A DNA stretch of 32,640 nucleotides from Aporhodopirellula sallentina SM41 (GTDB taxonomy: Bacteria > Planctomycetota > Planctomycetia > Pirellulales > Pirellulaceae): assembly GCF_000346505.1 (NCBI RefSeq), contig NZ_ANOH01000449.1:1-32640 (forward strand), read 5' to 3'. A model generated the notes under the pieces. That model was not told the DNA's origin. It made no database searches and saw only the letters and a program-made list of their open reading frames with translations. The translations under genes and the position numbers were made by a program. Shown piece by piece: positions 23,974 to 32,245 of the stretch (position 1 is its first letter; every line of letters starts with the position of its first letter).

Positions 23974-26900
23974 TTATCGGCCCTGAGCGGCGACAGCCTC
24001 TTTACGTTCGTTGCGATTGACGAGGTACAACAGCACTGGGCTGGCCACGAACATCGAACTGTAGGTACCGACCAAAACGCCGACGACCAACGCGAACGCA
24101 AACGCGTGAATTCCTTCGCCACCCATCGCGTAGAGCAACACGACCACGATCAAGGTCGTGATCGATGTCAGCAACGTACGGCTGAGTGTTTGGTTGATGC
24201 TGGAGTTGATCATGTCACCGGTCAAACGCGGGGCCTTGCCCTTCGTTTCACGAATCCGGTCGAACACGACAATCGTATCGTTGAGCGAGTAACCGATAAT
24301 CGTCAGCAACGCAGCGACCACCGTCAGGGAAATCTTAAACGGATCGATCAACAGGAACCCGAGTGCTCCGGCGAGCCAGTAGCTGACCGCGATCGCACCG
24401 AGCGTGATCAAAACATCGTGCAGCAAAGCAACCACAGCGGCCACACCGTAAATCACTCGTTGGAATCGGAACCAAATGTAGCCGATGATGCACAACAACG
24501 ATGCGAACAGAGCTCCGAGAGCACGACTGATCATGTCGCCGGCGACGCGGGCCCCGACACTGCTGCTGCTGATCCAAACCGGATCGCTGCCGAGCTTTTG
24601 TTCGAGTTGCTTCATGACCGCGATCGCGTTGTCACCGGTCAACGGCAACTGAACCCGCCAATCCGCATAGGGCAAAGCAGAACCGCCGGCCCATTCTTCG
24701 GTGCCTTCACCGAGGGGACGCAGGCGAATGCCACGTTCGTTGATCGGAACGCCAGCAGCTTCGGCAGCTTGCAGGATCGCGTCTTTCAAACCGTCTTCGT
24801 TGATCACGGCTTGCTTCTCGCTGCCCTCGATCCCGAGCGAAATGTCCGAAGTGCTGTAGGTGAAGCCAGGCAATTGGATGTCGCGAGTCTCCGCGGCTTC
24901 CTCACCTTCTTCCGATGACTCGGCGTCAGCAGAGCCTTCTTCAGCGGTCTCTTCGGTTGCCTGGAACGCGGTCAGCATCACTCCGTTGTACGAGCTTTCG
25001 TAGCGAGACTGATCGCTGACGTCCGGTGTCGACTGCGAACTGGTCGTTTCGGCCTCCGGTTGAGCTGATTCGTCCAAGGTTCCTGGGCCGAGATCCGCAG
25101 GCCGGATGTCAACTTTGTACGTCGACAGCCCGACGCTTCCCTCACTGGCGAACCCCTCTTGGATTGCTTTCTTGAGCACGTCCACTTGGTCCACCGATGA
25201 GTCGACTTTGAAAATCGTGTTTTCGGCGGCGCCTTCCATATTCACACCGTTGACGGTGAACTGAATTTTTTCATCGCCACTGTTTTCGAATGCTGCGGCA
25301 ACGATCCGGCGAACGTCTTCGGTATCAGTCGGGGCGTCGAGACGGAATTGGACCGACGAGCCACCTGCGAAGTCGATATCAAAGATTCCCTGTCCGCGAG
25401 AGATCAATGCCACCACACCGGCGACCACCAAGACCGACGAGACGAACAGCATCATCCGGCCCCGGGCCATGAAGTCGAACTCGCCACCGCCGGACATCGC
25501 TGCACGCACCGAGTTCACTGTGTCAGACATCGACAACGAAAGCATTCCGCGACGCTCTGCCAAGTCGAACAGGGTTCGCGAAACGTAAATTGCAGTGAAC
25601 ATCGAGAACATGATGCCCAAGATCAACGTCACCGCGAAACCACGAATTTGGTCAGTACCGATCGCATACAACACGATCGCTGTGATCAGCGTCGTCAGGT
25701 TGGCGTCGACAATCGTTGTGGTCGCTCGAGCGAAACCGTTGCGGATCGCCATCCGTTCCTTGGCACCTTTTTTCAGCTCCTCGCGGATACGTTCGAAGAT
25801 CAGAACGTTCGCGTCGACCGACATACCGACCGTCAAAACCAAACCGGCGAGGCCAGGCAAAGTCAGTGGTTGGTTGATAAAGACCATCGTCGCGAGGATC
25901 AACATCAGGTTCATGATCAACGCGATGCAGGCGATCATTCCTGAGAAACGGTAGTAATACAGAATGAACACCAATACCAAACCGAGCGACAAACCGATCG
26001 AGAAAACACCTTTCTGGATCGTGTCAGCACCGAGAGTCGCGTCGATTTGGTTCTCAGCGATCGGTTGCTTGGTAACGGTGGCAGGCAGTTGCCCTGCCTT
26101 CAGAATTTGAACCAGGCTGTCGACTTCTTCACGGGTAAAATTACCGGTGATTCGGCCTTCCTTCGAAATCGCCTGCAGAATGTTCGGTGCCGACAACAAC
26201 GTGTCATCGAGGATGATCCCGAGTTGTCGTTTGCGAGTTCCCTCGGGTGAGTTGTTCTGAGTCAGAGCACGGAAACGTCCCGAACCGAAGTCCGTCAGGT
26301 TGAAGGCGACCGCAGGGCCACCGTTTTCATCGAACGTGCTCGCGGCGTAGGAAAGGTCGCTTCCTTGAATGTCGAGCAGCGGGTTGATGACCATCAACAC
26401 TTCGATTTCAGAGAACGGCTGGGTCTTGAGCCACTTGGCGACTTTGATCTCTTCGTCTTGGCCGAGCAGTTCACGCGGCAGTTCGAGGATTTCGCCGGTG
26501 TTCGGGTTTCGGATCAGCGAGCCTTGTGTCGACATCCGCAGAGGACGCACGCCGTCTGCGTTGGGTTTGGACTCGCGGCCCAATTTGACCCAACGCCCGT
26601 AGAGGCCGTCGTCGATATCGCCGACCTTGACGCGTGTCGCGATAGACGGGTCGTCCGACTCGGACTGGTCGATCGCTGCGCTGATGATCGCTTGGTGGTC
26701 AACCTGGTTGGCCAAAATTGCGAACCGCAGCACACCGGCTTCTTCGACAAGTTTTTTGATCCGTGCGACTTCGCGGTCGTCGACGGCGGGAACGATGATC
26801 TCGATCTGCGATTCACCGTAAGGACGAATCACGATCTCCTGCGTTCCCGACGGGTTGATCCGGCGGGTCAGTGGCTCGACCAAATCTTGGCTGGTGATCG

Positions 26901-27291
26901 GCGAACCGGTCTCGGCCAATTCCTTTTGTTTCTCTGGATCGATTTCGTAAACGAGGATCGTACCGCCGCGAAGGTCCACGCCGAGACCGGGCAGTTTGTT
27001 CCACAACGTCACGCTGCTGCCGATGATCGCGACGAGGATGAATCCCAAACGCGTGCCGTAGCCGGGCATCTTGAGTTGCTTGGCCAACCATCCGCCGAAC
27101 ACAAAAGGCAGGATGAGGATCGCGGCCGCAACGACCAGCGTGATCCATTGGTCGGCGGAGATGCCTCGGACTTCGCCCGCAACCGCGGAATCGGTTTGGG
27201 CGAGAGTCGTGGTGAATTGGAAGGCCATGTCCGATGCGAAGGAACCAGCGGAACTGATGACCGAGTCGAGGCGGGAGGAAGGAAGATCCAT
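23974..27291 (-). CDS. secDF: Fused SecD-SecF protein translocase accessory subunit
   Basis: A 1105-residue fusion that uses proton motive force to help pull proteins across the inner membrane through SecYEG. The SecD half shows GVDLRGGTILVYEI (from 104), a large periplasmic domain ending FGSGRFRALTQNN and ITGNFTREEVDSLVQILKAGQLPA, and VGMSVDANVLIFERIREELKKG. The SecF half shows GIFDIDFAGGSSVQFRL, VGARVAGDMISRALGALF, LHDVLITLGAIAVSYW and IGYSLNDTIVVFDRIRETKG. The SecF first periplasmic region is enlarged to roughly 250 residues and contains an acidic segment (about 778-804). The ATG at 27291 is used; Met22 is an alternative and neither has a strong ribosome site. yajC is 104 bp upstream on the same strand. 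Confidence 0.97.
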   Translation of the reverse strand: MDLPSSRLDSVISSAGSFASDMAFQFTTTLAQTDSAVAGEVRGISADQWITLVVAAAILILPFVFGGWLAKQLKMPGYGTRLGFILVAIIGSSVTLWNKLPGLGVDLRGGTILVYEIDPEKQKELAETGSPITSQDLVEPLTRRINPSGTQEIVIRPYGESQIEIIVPAVDDREVARIKKLVEEAGVLRFAILANQVDHQAIISAAIDQSESDDPSIATRVKVGDIDDGLYGRWVKLGRESKPNADGVRPLRMSTQGSLIRNPNTGEILELPRELLGQDEEIKVAKWLKTQPFSEIEVLMVINPLLDIQGSDLSYAASTFDENGGPAVAFNLTDFGSGRFRALTQNNSPEGTRKRQLGIILDDTLLSAPNILQAISKEGRITGNFTREEVDSLVQILKAGQLPATVTKQPIAENQIDATLGADTIQKGVFSIGLSLGLVLVFILYYYRFSGMIACIALIMNLMLILATMVFINQPLTLPGLAGLVLTVGMSVDANVLIFERIREELKKGAKERMAIRNGFARATTTIVDANLTTLITAIVLYAIGTDQIRGFAVTLILGIMFSMFTAIYVSRTLFDLAERRGMLSLSMSDTVNSVRAAMSGGGEFDFMARGRMMLFVSSVLVVAGVVALISRGQGIFDIDFAGGSSVQFRLDAPTDTEDVRRIVAAAFENSGDEKIQFTVNGVNMEGAAENTIFKVDSSVDQVDVLKKAIQEGFASEGSVGLSTYKVDIRPADLGPGTLDESAQPEAETTSSQSTPDVSDQSRYESSYNGVMLTAFQATEETAEEGSADAESSEEGEEAAETRDIQLPGFTYSTSDISLGIEGSEKQAVINEDGLKDAILQAAEAAGVPINERGIRLRPLGEGTEEWAGGSALPYADWRVQLPLTGDNAIAVMKQLEQKLGSDPVWISSSSVGARVAGDMISRALGALFASLLCIIGYIWFRFQRVIYGVAAVVALLHDVLITLGAIAVSYWLAGALGFLLIDPFKISLTVVAALLTIIGYSLNDTIVVFDRIRETKGKAPRLTGDMINSSINQTLSRTLLTSITTLIVVVLLYAMGGEGIHAFAFALVVGVLVGTYSSMFVASPVLLYLVNRNERKEAVAAQGR

Positions 27292-27395
27292 CGTGATTTT
27301 TCGAAAGACGGTTAAGGTTTTCGTTCGCAGGCGAATCGAACGTCAATCATTGACCTCGACCACGGACCGGCAAACGGTATGAGAATTAGATTCAG

Positions 27396-28016
27396 CTAGC
27401 CCGACGAATCCTCGTCGGAAGCGTTTTTAGACGGTGAATCACCGCCGGTGGTTTTGGTCGGGCGGCCGTCTTTATCGAGCGACTTGCCCTTGGCGTGCAC
27501 GGTGATCGCCGAAATGGCGGTCCGGTTTACTTTGATGCGGGTCGTTCCCGCCTCATCGATTTTGAGCGTCACCACTTCGCTGTCCGCCGGCGCCGAAACC
27601 ACGGTGCCGTGCAGCCCACCGATTGTGACCACGCGGTCGTTTTTCATGAGCGATGCCAACAGGGTGGCTTCATCTTGGCGTTTGCGTTTCTCAGGCAAAA
27701 ACCAAGTCAAATACCAGATCATGCCCAAACCGGCGATTAACGGCAGCGGACTGCTGAAAAACACCTGCAACGGCGAAGGAGGCCCGGTCGGCGACACACC
27801 GTCGCCCGTTCCCGCTCCGGTTTCCTGACCGATCATCAATACCCACGAAACACCATCGACGACAGAATCGATCGTGGGCAACGTCGCAAAAAGATCGAGA
27901 AGAGCGGGGTCCAAAGAAAACAGCAAGGGAGGGTTTCCGAGCACCGGTGGGGTTGTAATAAAGGCATGCGGTGGGGCATCAAACCGCATCATCTGACAAA
28001 TAGCGCAGGGCGGCAT
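27396..28016 (-). CDS. yajC: Sec translocon accessory protein YajC
   Basis: The C-terminal ~110 residues are a clear YajC: a membrane segment (LPLIAGLGMIWYLTWFLP), the basic/acidic junction EKRKRQDEATLLASLMKND, RVVTIGGLHGTVVS and a VTLKIDEAGTTRIKVNRTAI strand pair. A polar Lys/Asp/Ser-rich tail follows. YajC associates with SecDF, whose gene is 104 bp downstream. The start is uncertain: ATG 28016 gives 206 residues, ATG 27992 gives 198, and ATG 27836 gives 137 residues, closest to the usual ~110. No strong ribosome site settles it. The N-terminal extra is Pro- and Leu-rich without a clear signal peptide, so the short form may be real. Confidence 0.88.
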   Translation of the reverse strand: MPPCAICQMMRFDAPPHAFITTPPVLGNPPLLFSLDPALLDLFATLPTIDSVVDGVSWVLMIGQETGAGTGDGVSPTGPPSPLQVFFSSPLPLIAGLGMIWYLTWFLPEKRKRQDEATLLASLMKNDRVVTIGGLHGTVVSAPADSEVVTLKIDEAGTTRIKVNRTAISAITVHAKGKSLDKDGRPTKTTGGDSPSKNASDEDSSG

Positions 28017-28189
28017 GATATGGAAGGCCAAAAAACGCCACAAGCCCAGCCCGCTGTTCCAGACAACGAATCCCTAGGAATCGGCCTCAATCCGGCTCGC
28101 CGGCGAGGCCTCGGGTTCACGTTCTGGCAGAAATACCACAAACTGTTCGCCCCTCCCGTAACCCCCACTTAGCCCCGAGACGACTTCCG

Positions 28190-29197
28190 ATGAACTCTGC
28201 CCCCAACGTGATTTTAAGTGGTTTTGCCGACGAGTCCGCCATGACCAAAAAGGCGAACGAACAATTCGCCGCCTTGGCCGCAATCGGCCTGCAGTACTAC
28301 TCGATTCGCTTTGTCGACGTCGGAAACGGGATCAAAAACGTGATGGTCCTCGATGACGAGGAAATCAAAACGTTGCAGCAAATGCACACCGATTACGGCA
28401 TGAAAGTCTCGAGCATCGGGTCGCCGATTGGCAAAGTCAAACTGCTCGATGTCGAGGACGGCACCGCGAACAAGTTCATCCCGTTTGACACCTACCTCCG
28501 CGAAGACGTGCAAACCGCCTGCGATCGGGCGGAAGCGTTCGACTGCAAATTGCTGCGTGGTTTTTCGTTCTATCACCCCAAAGGCACCCAACCCGAAGAC
28601 CATATCGATCAGGTCGTCGACCAACTGAGCGCCATCGCGGAGGCCTGCGACGCACGCGGATTGACCTTCGGGCTCGAAGTGGAAGCCAACCTGGTCGGTC
28701 AAACCGGGCATCTGCTCGCAGACATCGCGGCGAAAGTGAACCACCCGGCGATGGTCACGATCTTCGACGGTGCCAACATCGTCATGCAGGGCTTCACCCC
28801 GGATCAGGTCTATGCACAGTACCAAGCGATGAAACCGTCGCTCGGATGGCTGCACATCAAAGACTACAGCGATCCGACGCTCGGCGGACGCGTCGACCAC
28901 GTCGATGAAGAGTCCGCCAGCCATTTCGTGCCCGCCGACCGTGGTGACAGTGCTCACGAAGCAATCTTGCGAGACCTCAAGGGATTCCTGCCGACGCTGC
29001 ATGAACGGATGTCCGCACGCGGCGTCGACGGCATCTTTGTCGACCTCGAACCGCACGTGCGTGGCGGCGGCCAGTTCGGCGGATTCAGCGGACCGGATGG
29101 CTTCGGAATCGCCGCCCGTGCCCTTTGCAAACTGCTCGACTACGTCGGCATCGGCTACGACCTTCGTACCTTTGAATCGCTGCAAGCGTCGAAATAA
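28190..29197 (+). CDS. Sugar-phosphate isomerase/epimerase-like TIM-barrel protein
   Basis: A 335-residue soluble enzyme of the xylose-isomerase-like/AP-endonuclease-2 superfamily. Recognisable barrel elements are VILSGFADESAMT at the first strand, YYSIRFVDVGNGIKN, GMKVSSIGSPIGKV, LLRGFSFYHPKG, GLTFGLEVEANLVGQT with a probable metal-binding Glu, MVTIFDGANIVMQG with a probable metal Asp, LGWLHIKDYSD with a probable metal His, and IFVDLEPHVRGGGQFGG with the final Glu. These ligands suggest an active metal-dependent isomerase or epimerase, but the sugar is not predictable. No signal peptide. ATG 28190 is the only sensible start. It is divergent from yajC across 173 bp. Planctomycetes have many such genes, often for sugar-acid or polyol catabolism. 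Confidence 0.85.
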   Translation: MNSAPNVILSGFADESAMTKKANEQFAALAAIGLQYYSIRFVDVGNGIKNVMVLDDEEIKTLQQMHTDYGMKVSSIGSPIGKVKLLDVEDGTANKFIPFDTYLREDVQTACDRAEAFDCKLLRGFSFYHPKGTQPEDHIDQVVDQLSAIAEACDARGLTFGLEVEANLVGQTGHLLADIAAKVNHPAMVTIFDGANIVMQGFTPDQVYAQYQAMKPSLGWLHIKDYSDPTLGGRVDHVDEESASHFVPADRGDSAHEAILRDLKGFLPTLHERMSARGVDGIFVDLEPHVRGGGQFGGFSGPDGFGIAARALCKLLDYVGIGYDLRTFESLQASK

Positions 29198-29512
29198 GCA
29201 CGAATACGTCGCTGGATTCGTCAGGATGTCAGCCCCGCCCAGCACCGAACGCCGATCAATTCTCGGCGCCGGCTATCTCATTCCGCGAGACGCGAAACCG
29301 CTCGCGACGCGACGGTGACTCACCATCGCGGTCCGGCAGGGTGTGTCCGGTTGAGCCGCGACGCAAAATTCGCGATCGCGACTCGGTTGTCTTGGACGGT
29401 CGGCGTCGCCAGGCTGGGACCTCTTGGTCACCACGACGCCAGACCGCTGTTGAGAGACGTTTCAAACGAAACTCGGTTGTCTTGTAGCCCGCTGAGCGAG
29501 CTGTTTTTCGCG
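29198..29512. other. Gene-free stretch between convergent genes
   Basis: These 315 bp lie between the TIM-barrel stop and the FlgM-like stop. No supported coding sequence was seen. ACGAAT (29200-29205) pairs with ATTCGT (29216-29221) just after the plus-strand stop but no T-tract follows. The stretch also holds two copies of a 14-bp direct repeat. Confidence 0.4.
29381..29484. repeat. Two exact 14-bp direct repeats, 90 bp apart
   Basis: ACTCGGTTGTCTTG is present at 29381-29394 and 29471-29484. No third copy was noticed in this window. The flanks differ, so this is not a simple local duplication of a longer segment. Confidence 0.8.
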
Positions 29513-29848
29513 TTAAGCGAGCCCGTCGAGGAAACGATCGAGCGCCATGTCCATTTTCTCAGGCGTGTCGTAGTTGCCCTGAGCGATTTGCCGACGCAGT
29601 TCGGCAACACGATCGACGCGAATTTCGCCTCCACCGGCAACTGCCGAACTCTCTTGCAGTCGATTGCTCGCGGAGGCCGACGACGTTTGGGCAGCCGACG
29701 AAAGGTCTAACTGATCGACGGGAGCGGCGGACGTCTTGCCTGCTTCGGGGGTCGCGAGTCGATTGGCACCCCGACCGGCAGCCGATGTGCTGCTGGTGGA
29801 AGAAGCGGCTTGCGTGGTCGAGAGACGAAATGGTCCGTAAATTTGCAT
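29513..29848 (-). CDS. FlgM-like anti-sigma-28 factor candidate
   Basis: A 111-residue protein. The first 70 residues are Ser/Ala/Thr-rich and likely disordered, as in FlgM. The C-terminal segment IRVDRVAELRRQIAQGNYDT followed by PEKMDMALDRFLDGLA matches the FlgM pattern of a helix, a short turn with GNY, and a last helix that binds sigma-28. FlgM holds back FliA until the flagellar hook is complete and is then exported. The ATG at 29848 has GGGAG about 10 bases upstream. A longer in-frame start at 30001 adds residues without similarity. No flagellar genes are in the window, so the gene stands alone. Confidence is moderate because the protein is short; another small anti-sigma or unrelated disordered protein is possible. 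Confidence 0.68.
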   Translation of the reverse strand: MQIYGPFRLSTTQAASSTSSTSAAGRGANRLATPEAGKTSAAPVDQLDLSSAAQTSSASASNRLQESSAVAGGGEIRVDRVAELRRQIAQGNYDTPEKMDMALDRFLDGLA

Positions 29849-30468
29849 CTTCACTGGCTCCCTGGGAGGAAGGCGGAACCCGATAACCTCGATCGTCACC
29901 CGTCGTGGGCACCGGCCCGAACAAACGGTACCAGCGAGACGTGGATCGAGACCATCAGAAACGGTCTTAGAATTGGGCTTATGCGGTAACCGAGTCGGCA
30001 CGCTTCCCCTGGCCGAACGGATTTACCGTGTCGGTTATGGGTCGTCGAGGCGACAACTCTCAATTCGGTTACCAGCGCCGCAATCCTTGTCCCAGGATGC
30101 ATTCCGTCAGAATCAGTGGAGACTTCGCAAGCGCAGATAGTTGAGAACACCCTATGTATCGGCATCCTCTACGCGATTTCTGAAGCAGTATTTGATTCTT
30201 TCAATCAGAATCCGTCCTGGAACATTGATCGCAGGCCAGACTAGCAATCGCGTGAAACCGGCGGCAAGACCAAGCCGGCAGGAAACTTGAGCGAATCCTC
30301 AGATTCCGCCCAAAATTTTCGCGGCTCGTTTTGGGATCGCTGATTTTCGCGTGGATCATTTTCCGGGCACCACACCGCCTTGTCCGATTCCGCTCCACAG
30401 ACGACGATTGGGCACCCCGGACGCCACCGACACATTCTTACACCACTGAAAATCCCCGACACAGTCTC
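29849..30468. other. 620-bp gene-free stretch before glmU/prs
   Basis: It separates the FlgM-like gene (minus) from the uridylyltransferase gene (plus), so it should hold two divergent promoters. No convincing coding sequence, tRNA or terminator was seen. GATTCT (30194-30199) pairs with AGAATC (30207-30212) across 7 bases in a locally AT-rich stretch, a possible operator. The size is unusual for this otherwise compact window. Confidence 0.4.
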
Positions 30469-31245
30469 ATGAACTCCGGACCTAGCCCCACCCAAGGTAC
30501 CGCTCTGGCCGTCATTTTGGCCGCTGGCAAAGGCACCCGCATGAACAGCGAACTGCCAAAGGTTCTCTGCCCGGTTGTCGATCGCCCGATGATCCACTTC
30601 GTTCTCGATGCCGCAAACCAAGCCGGCATCGGCAAAAAGGTTGTCGTGATCGGGTACGAAAAGCAGGCCGTTCGCGATGAACTCGAAACCCGTGGCGAAT
30701 CCGACATCGTGTTTGCCGAGCAAAACGAACAACTCGGCACCGGGCACGCCGTTCAAATGTGCCGCGAACATCTCGAAGGCCGCCAAGGGCTGACACTGGT
30801 CATCGCCGGCGATTCACCGCTCGTTCAGCCCGAGAGCCTAAAGGCACTGATCGCACACTTCGAAGAAACACGCCCCGCACTTCTGCTCGGCACACTCACC
30901 AAAGACGATCCGACCGGCCTCGGTCGAATCCTGCGTGATGAGTCGGGTCAATTCACCGGCATCATCGAACATAAAGACGCGAGCGAAGAGCAGCGTCAGA
31001 TCCAGGAAGTGAACATGAGCACTTACCTGTTTTCCACCCCCGACCTATTGTGGGCCCTTTCCAACCTCAGCAACGATAACGCGCAAGGCGAATACTACCT
31101 CACCGACTGTGCCCGACTGCTGCATGAGGCGGGGCGTGCCGTGGAGGCGTTGCCCGTCCTGAAGGATTGCGAATCGCTGTCGATTAACAATCCGGAAGAA
31201 CTCCAACTGGTCGACCAAAAAATGCGAGCAATGGGATATGCGTGA
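30469..31245 (+). CDS. GlmU-type UTP uridylyltransferase, N-terminal domain only
   Basis: A 258-residue nucleotidyltransferase matching the pyrophosphorylase half of GlmU, which makes UDP-N-acetylglucosamine from UTP and GlcNAc-1-phosphate. The nucleotide loop LAAGKGTRMNSELPKVL is at 17-33, followed by PMIHFVLDAA, VIGYEKQAVRDEL, EQLGTGHAV, VIAGDSPLV, GLGRILRDESG, IIEHKDAS, EVNMSTYLF and GEYYLTD. Full GlmU is about 450 residues with a left-handed beta-helix acetyltransferase domain; here the frame stops after the first domain and prs begins, so that half is missing. The ATG at 30469 fits the family start, while an in-frame start at 30331 adds unrelated residues. The last 8 bp overlap prs, as in the gcaD-prs order of Bacillus. 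The acetyltransferase step must be encoded elsewhere, or the enzyme uses another sugar phosphate. Confidence 0.88.
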   Translation: MNSGPSPTQGTALAVILAAGKGTRMNSELPKVLCPVVDRPMIHFVLDAANQAGIGKKVVVIGYEKQAVRDELETRGESDIVFAEQNEQLGTGHAVQMCREHLEGRQGLTLVIAGDSPLVQPESLKALIAHFEETRPALLLGTLTKDDPTGLGRILRDESGQFTGIIEHKDASEEQRQIQEVNMSTYLFSTPDLLWALSNLSNDNAQGEYYLTDCARLLHEAGRAVEALPVLKDCESLSINNPEELQLVDQKMRAMGYA

Positions 31246-32188
31246 ACTCAAAATCTTCAGCGGTCGCGCCAACCGAGAACTCGCTGAAAAACTGTGTCGA
31301 CACCTCCATCTCAAACCCGCGCGGATCACGCTCGGGCAATTTCCCGATGGAGAAAACTACTGCAAACTCGATGAAGATGTTCGTGGACGCGACGTCTTCC
31401 TGATGCAGCCGACGTGCCCGCCGGTCAACGATAACTTGATCGAACTGCTGACGATGATCGACTGCTGCAAACGCGCCAGCGCCGAGCGGATCACGGCGGT
31501 CATTCCCTACTTCGGCTACGCACGGCAGGACCGCAAGGACGAAGGCCGGGTGCCAATCACCGCAAAACTCGTCGCAAACCTGATCACCCGTGCCGGTGCC
31601 GATCGCGTGTTGACGATGGACCTGCACGCGGCTCAGATCCAAGGCTTCTTCGACGTTCCGGTAGACCACCTTTATGCCGCTCCGGTGATCAACGACCACT
31701 TCGTCAGCCGGCGTTTTGAAGGCGACGAAATCGTCGTCGTCAGCCCCGATGAAGGCAGCATTAAACGCGCCGTCGGGCACGGCAAACGCCTCGGCGGAAC
31801 GCTTGCTATCGTCGACAAGCGGCGGTCGAGTGCACTCGAGGTACGGCAGAGCACCATCATCGGTGGTCCCGTCGAGGGCCGCATCGCGTTGATGTTTGAC
31901 GACATGATCAGCACCGCGGGTTCCATTTGCGGCGCAGCCCGTCTGGTGCACGAGGCCGGTGCGAAGGAAATCCACATCGCCTGCACCCACGGCGTCTTGT
32001 GCGGCCCGGCGATCGAACGACTGCGTGACGCGCCGATCGACTCGATCACGGTCACCGACACGATTCCGGTGCTGGGCGAAAAGATGCTGCCCAACCTCGT
32101 CCAACTGTCGGTGGCACCGCTGCTCGCCGAAGCAATCAAACGCATCCACCACGATCAATCAATCAGCGAACTGTTTCGCGAACGATAG
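31238..32188 (+). CDS. prs: Ribose-phosphate pyrophosphokinase (PRPP synthase)
   Basis: A 316-residue enzyme that makes phosphoribosyl pyrophosphate from ribose-5-phosphate and ATP, feeding purine, pyrimidine, histidine, tryptophan and NAD synthesis. Length is exactly typical of class I enzymes. Motifs: FPDGENYCKL; IPYFGYARQDRKDEGRVPIT in the ATP-binding flexible region; DLHAAQIQGFFDVPVDHL with the metal-binding His; VVSPDEGSIKRA; KRRS; and the PRPP loop LMFDDMISTAGSI. ATG 31238 overlaps the uridylyltransferase stop by 8 bp, giving translational coupling. A good terminator follows. Nothing odd in the sequence. Confidence 0.97.
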   Translation: MRELKIFSGRANRELAEKLCRHLHLKPARITLGQFPDGENYCKLDEDVRGRDVFLMQPTCPPVNDNLIELLTMIDCCKRASAERITAVIPYFGYARQDRKDEGRVPITAKLVANLITRAGADRVLTMDLHAAQIQGFFDVPVDHLYAAPVINDHFVSRRFEGDEIVVVSPDEGSIKRAVGHGKRLGGTLAIVDKRRSSALEVRQSTIIGGPVEGRIALMFDDMISTAGSICGAARLVHEAGAKEIHIACTHGVLCGPAIERLRDAPIDSITVTDTIPVLGEKMLPNLVQLSVAPLLAEAIKRIHHDQSISELFRER

Positions 32189-32217
32189 GCGTTTGCGGTT
32201 CGCCGCGTATTCGTGAT

Positions 32218-32242
32218 GCGGCCAACCGGTTGCGCCGCTTTT
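32218..32242 (+). terminator. Intrinsic terminator after prs
   Basis: GCGGC (32218-32222) pairs with GCCGC (32234-32238); inside it CAA pairs with TTG around CCGG, with one bulged C. TTTT follows at 32239-32242. It lies 30 bp past the prs stop and just before the convergent acyltransferase stop. A small GCGG-TTCG-CCGC hairpin at 32195-32206 precedes it. Confidence 0.6.
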
Positions 32243-32245
32243 CAG

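Noticed and set aside
26365-27315. Long plus-strand open frame (316 codons) opposite secDF
   Set aside because: Shadow of secDF with Asp/Arg/Gln-rich composition and no family features.
28214-29245. Long minus-strand open frame (343 codons) opposite the TIM-barrel gene
   Set aside because: It mirrors the well-supported plus-strand enzyme codon for codon and has no recognisable motif.
29849-30001. N-terminal extension of the FlgM-like protein to an upstream start
   Set aside because: The added residues have no similarity to FlgM and the ATG at 29848 has a good ribosome site.
31184-32158. Long minus-strand open frame (324 codons) opposite prs
   Set aside because: Antisense shadow of a highly conserved gene; no independent domain signature.
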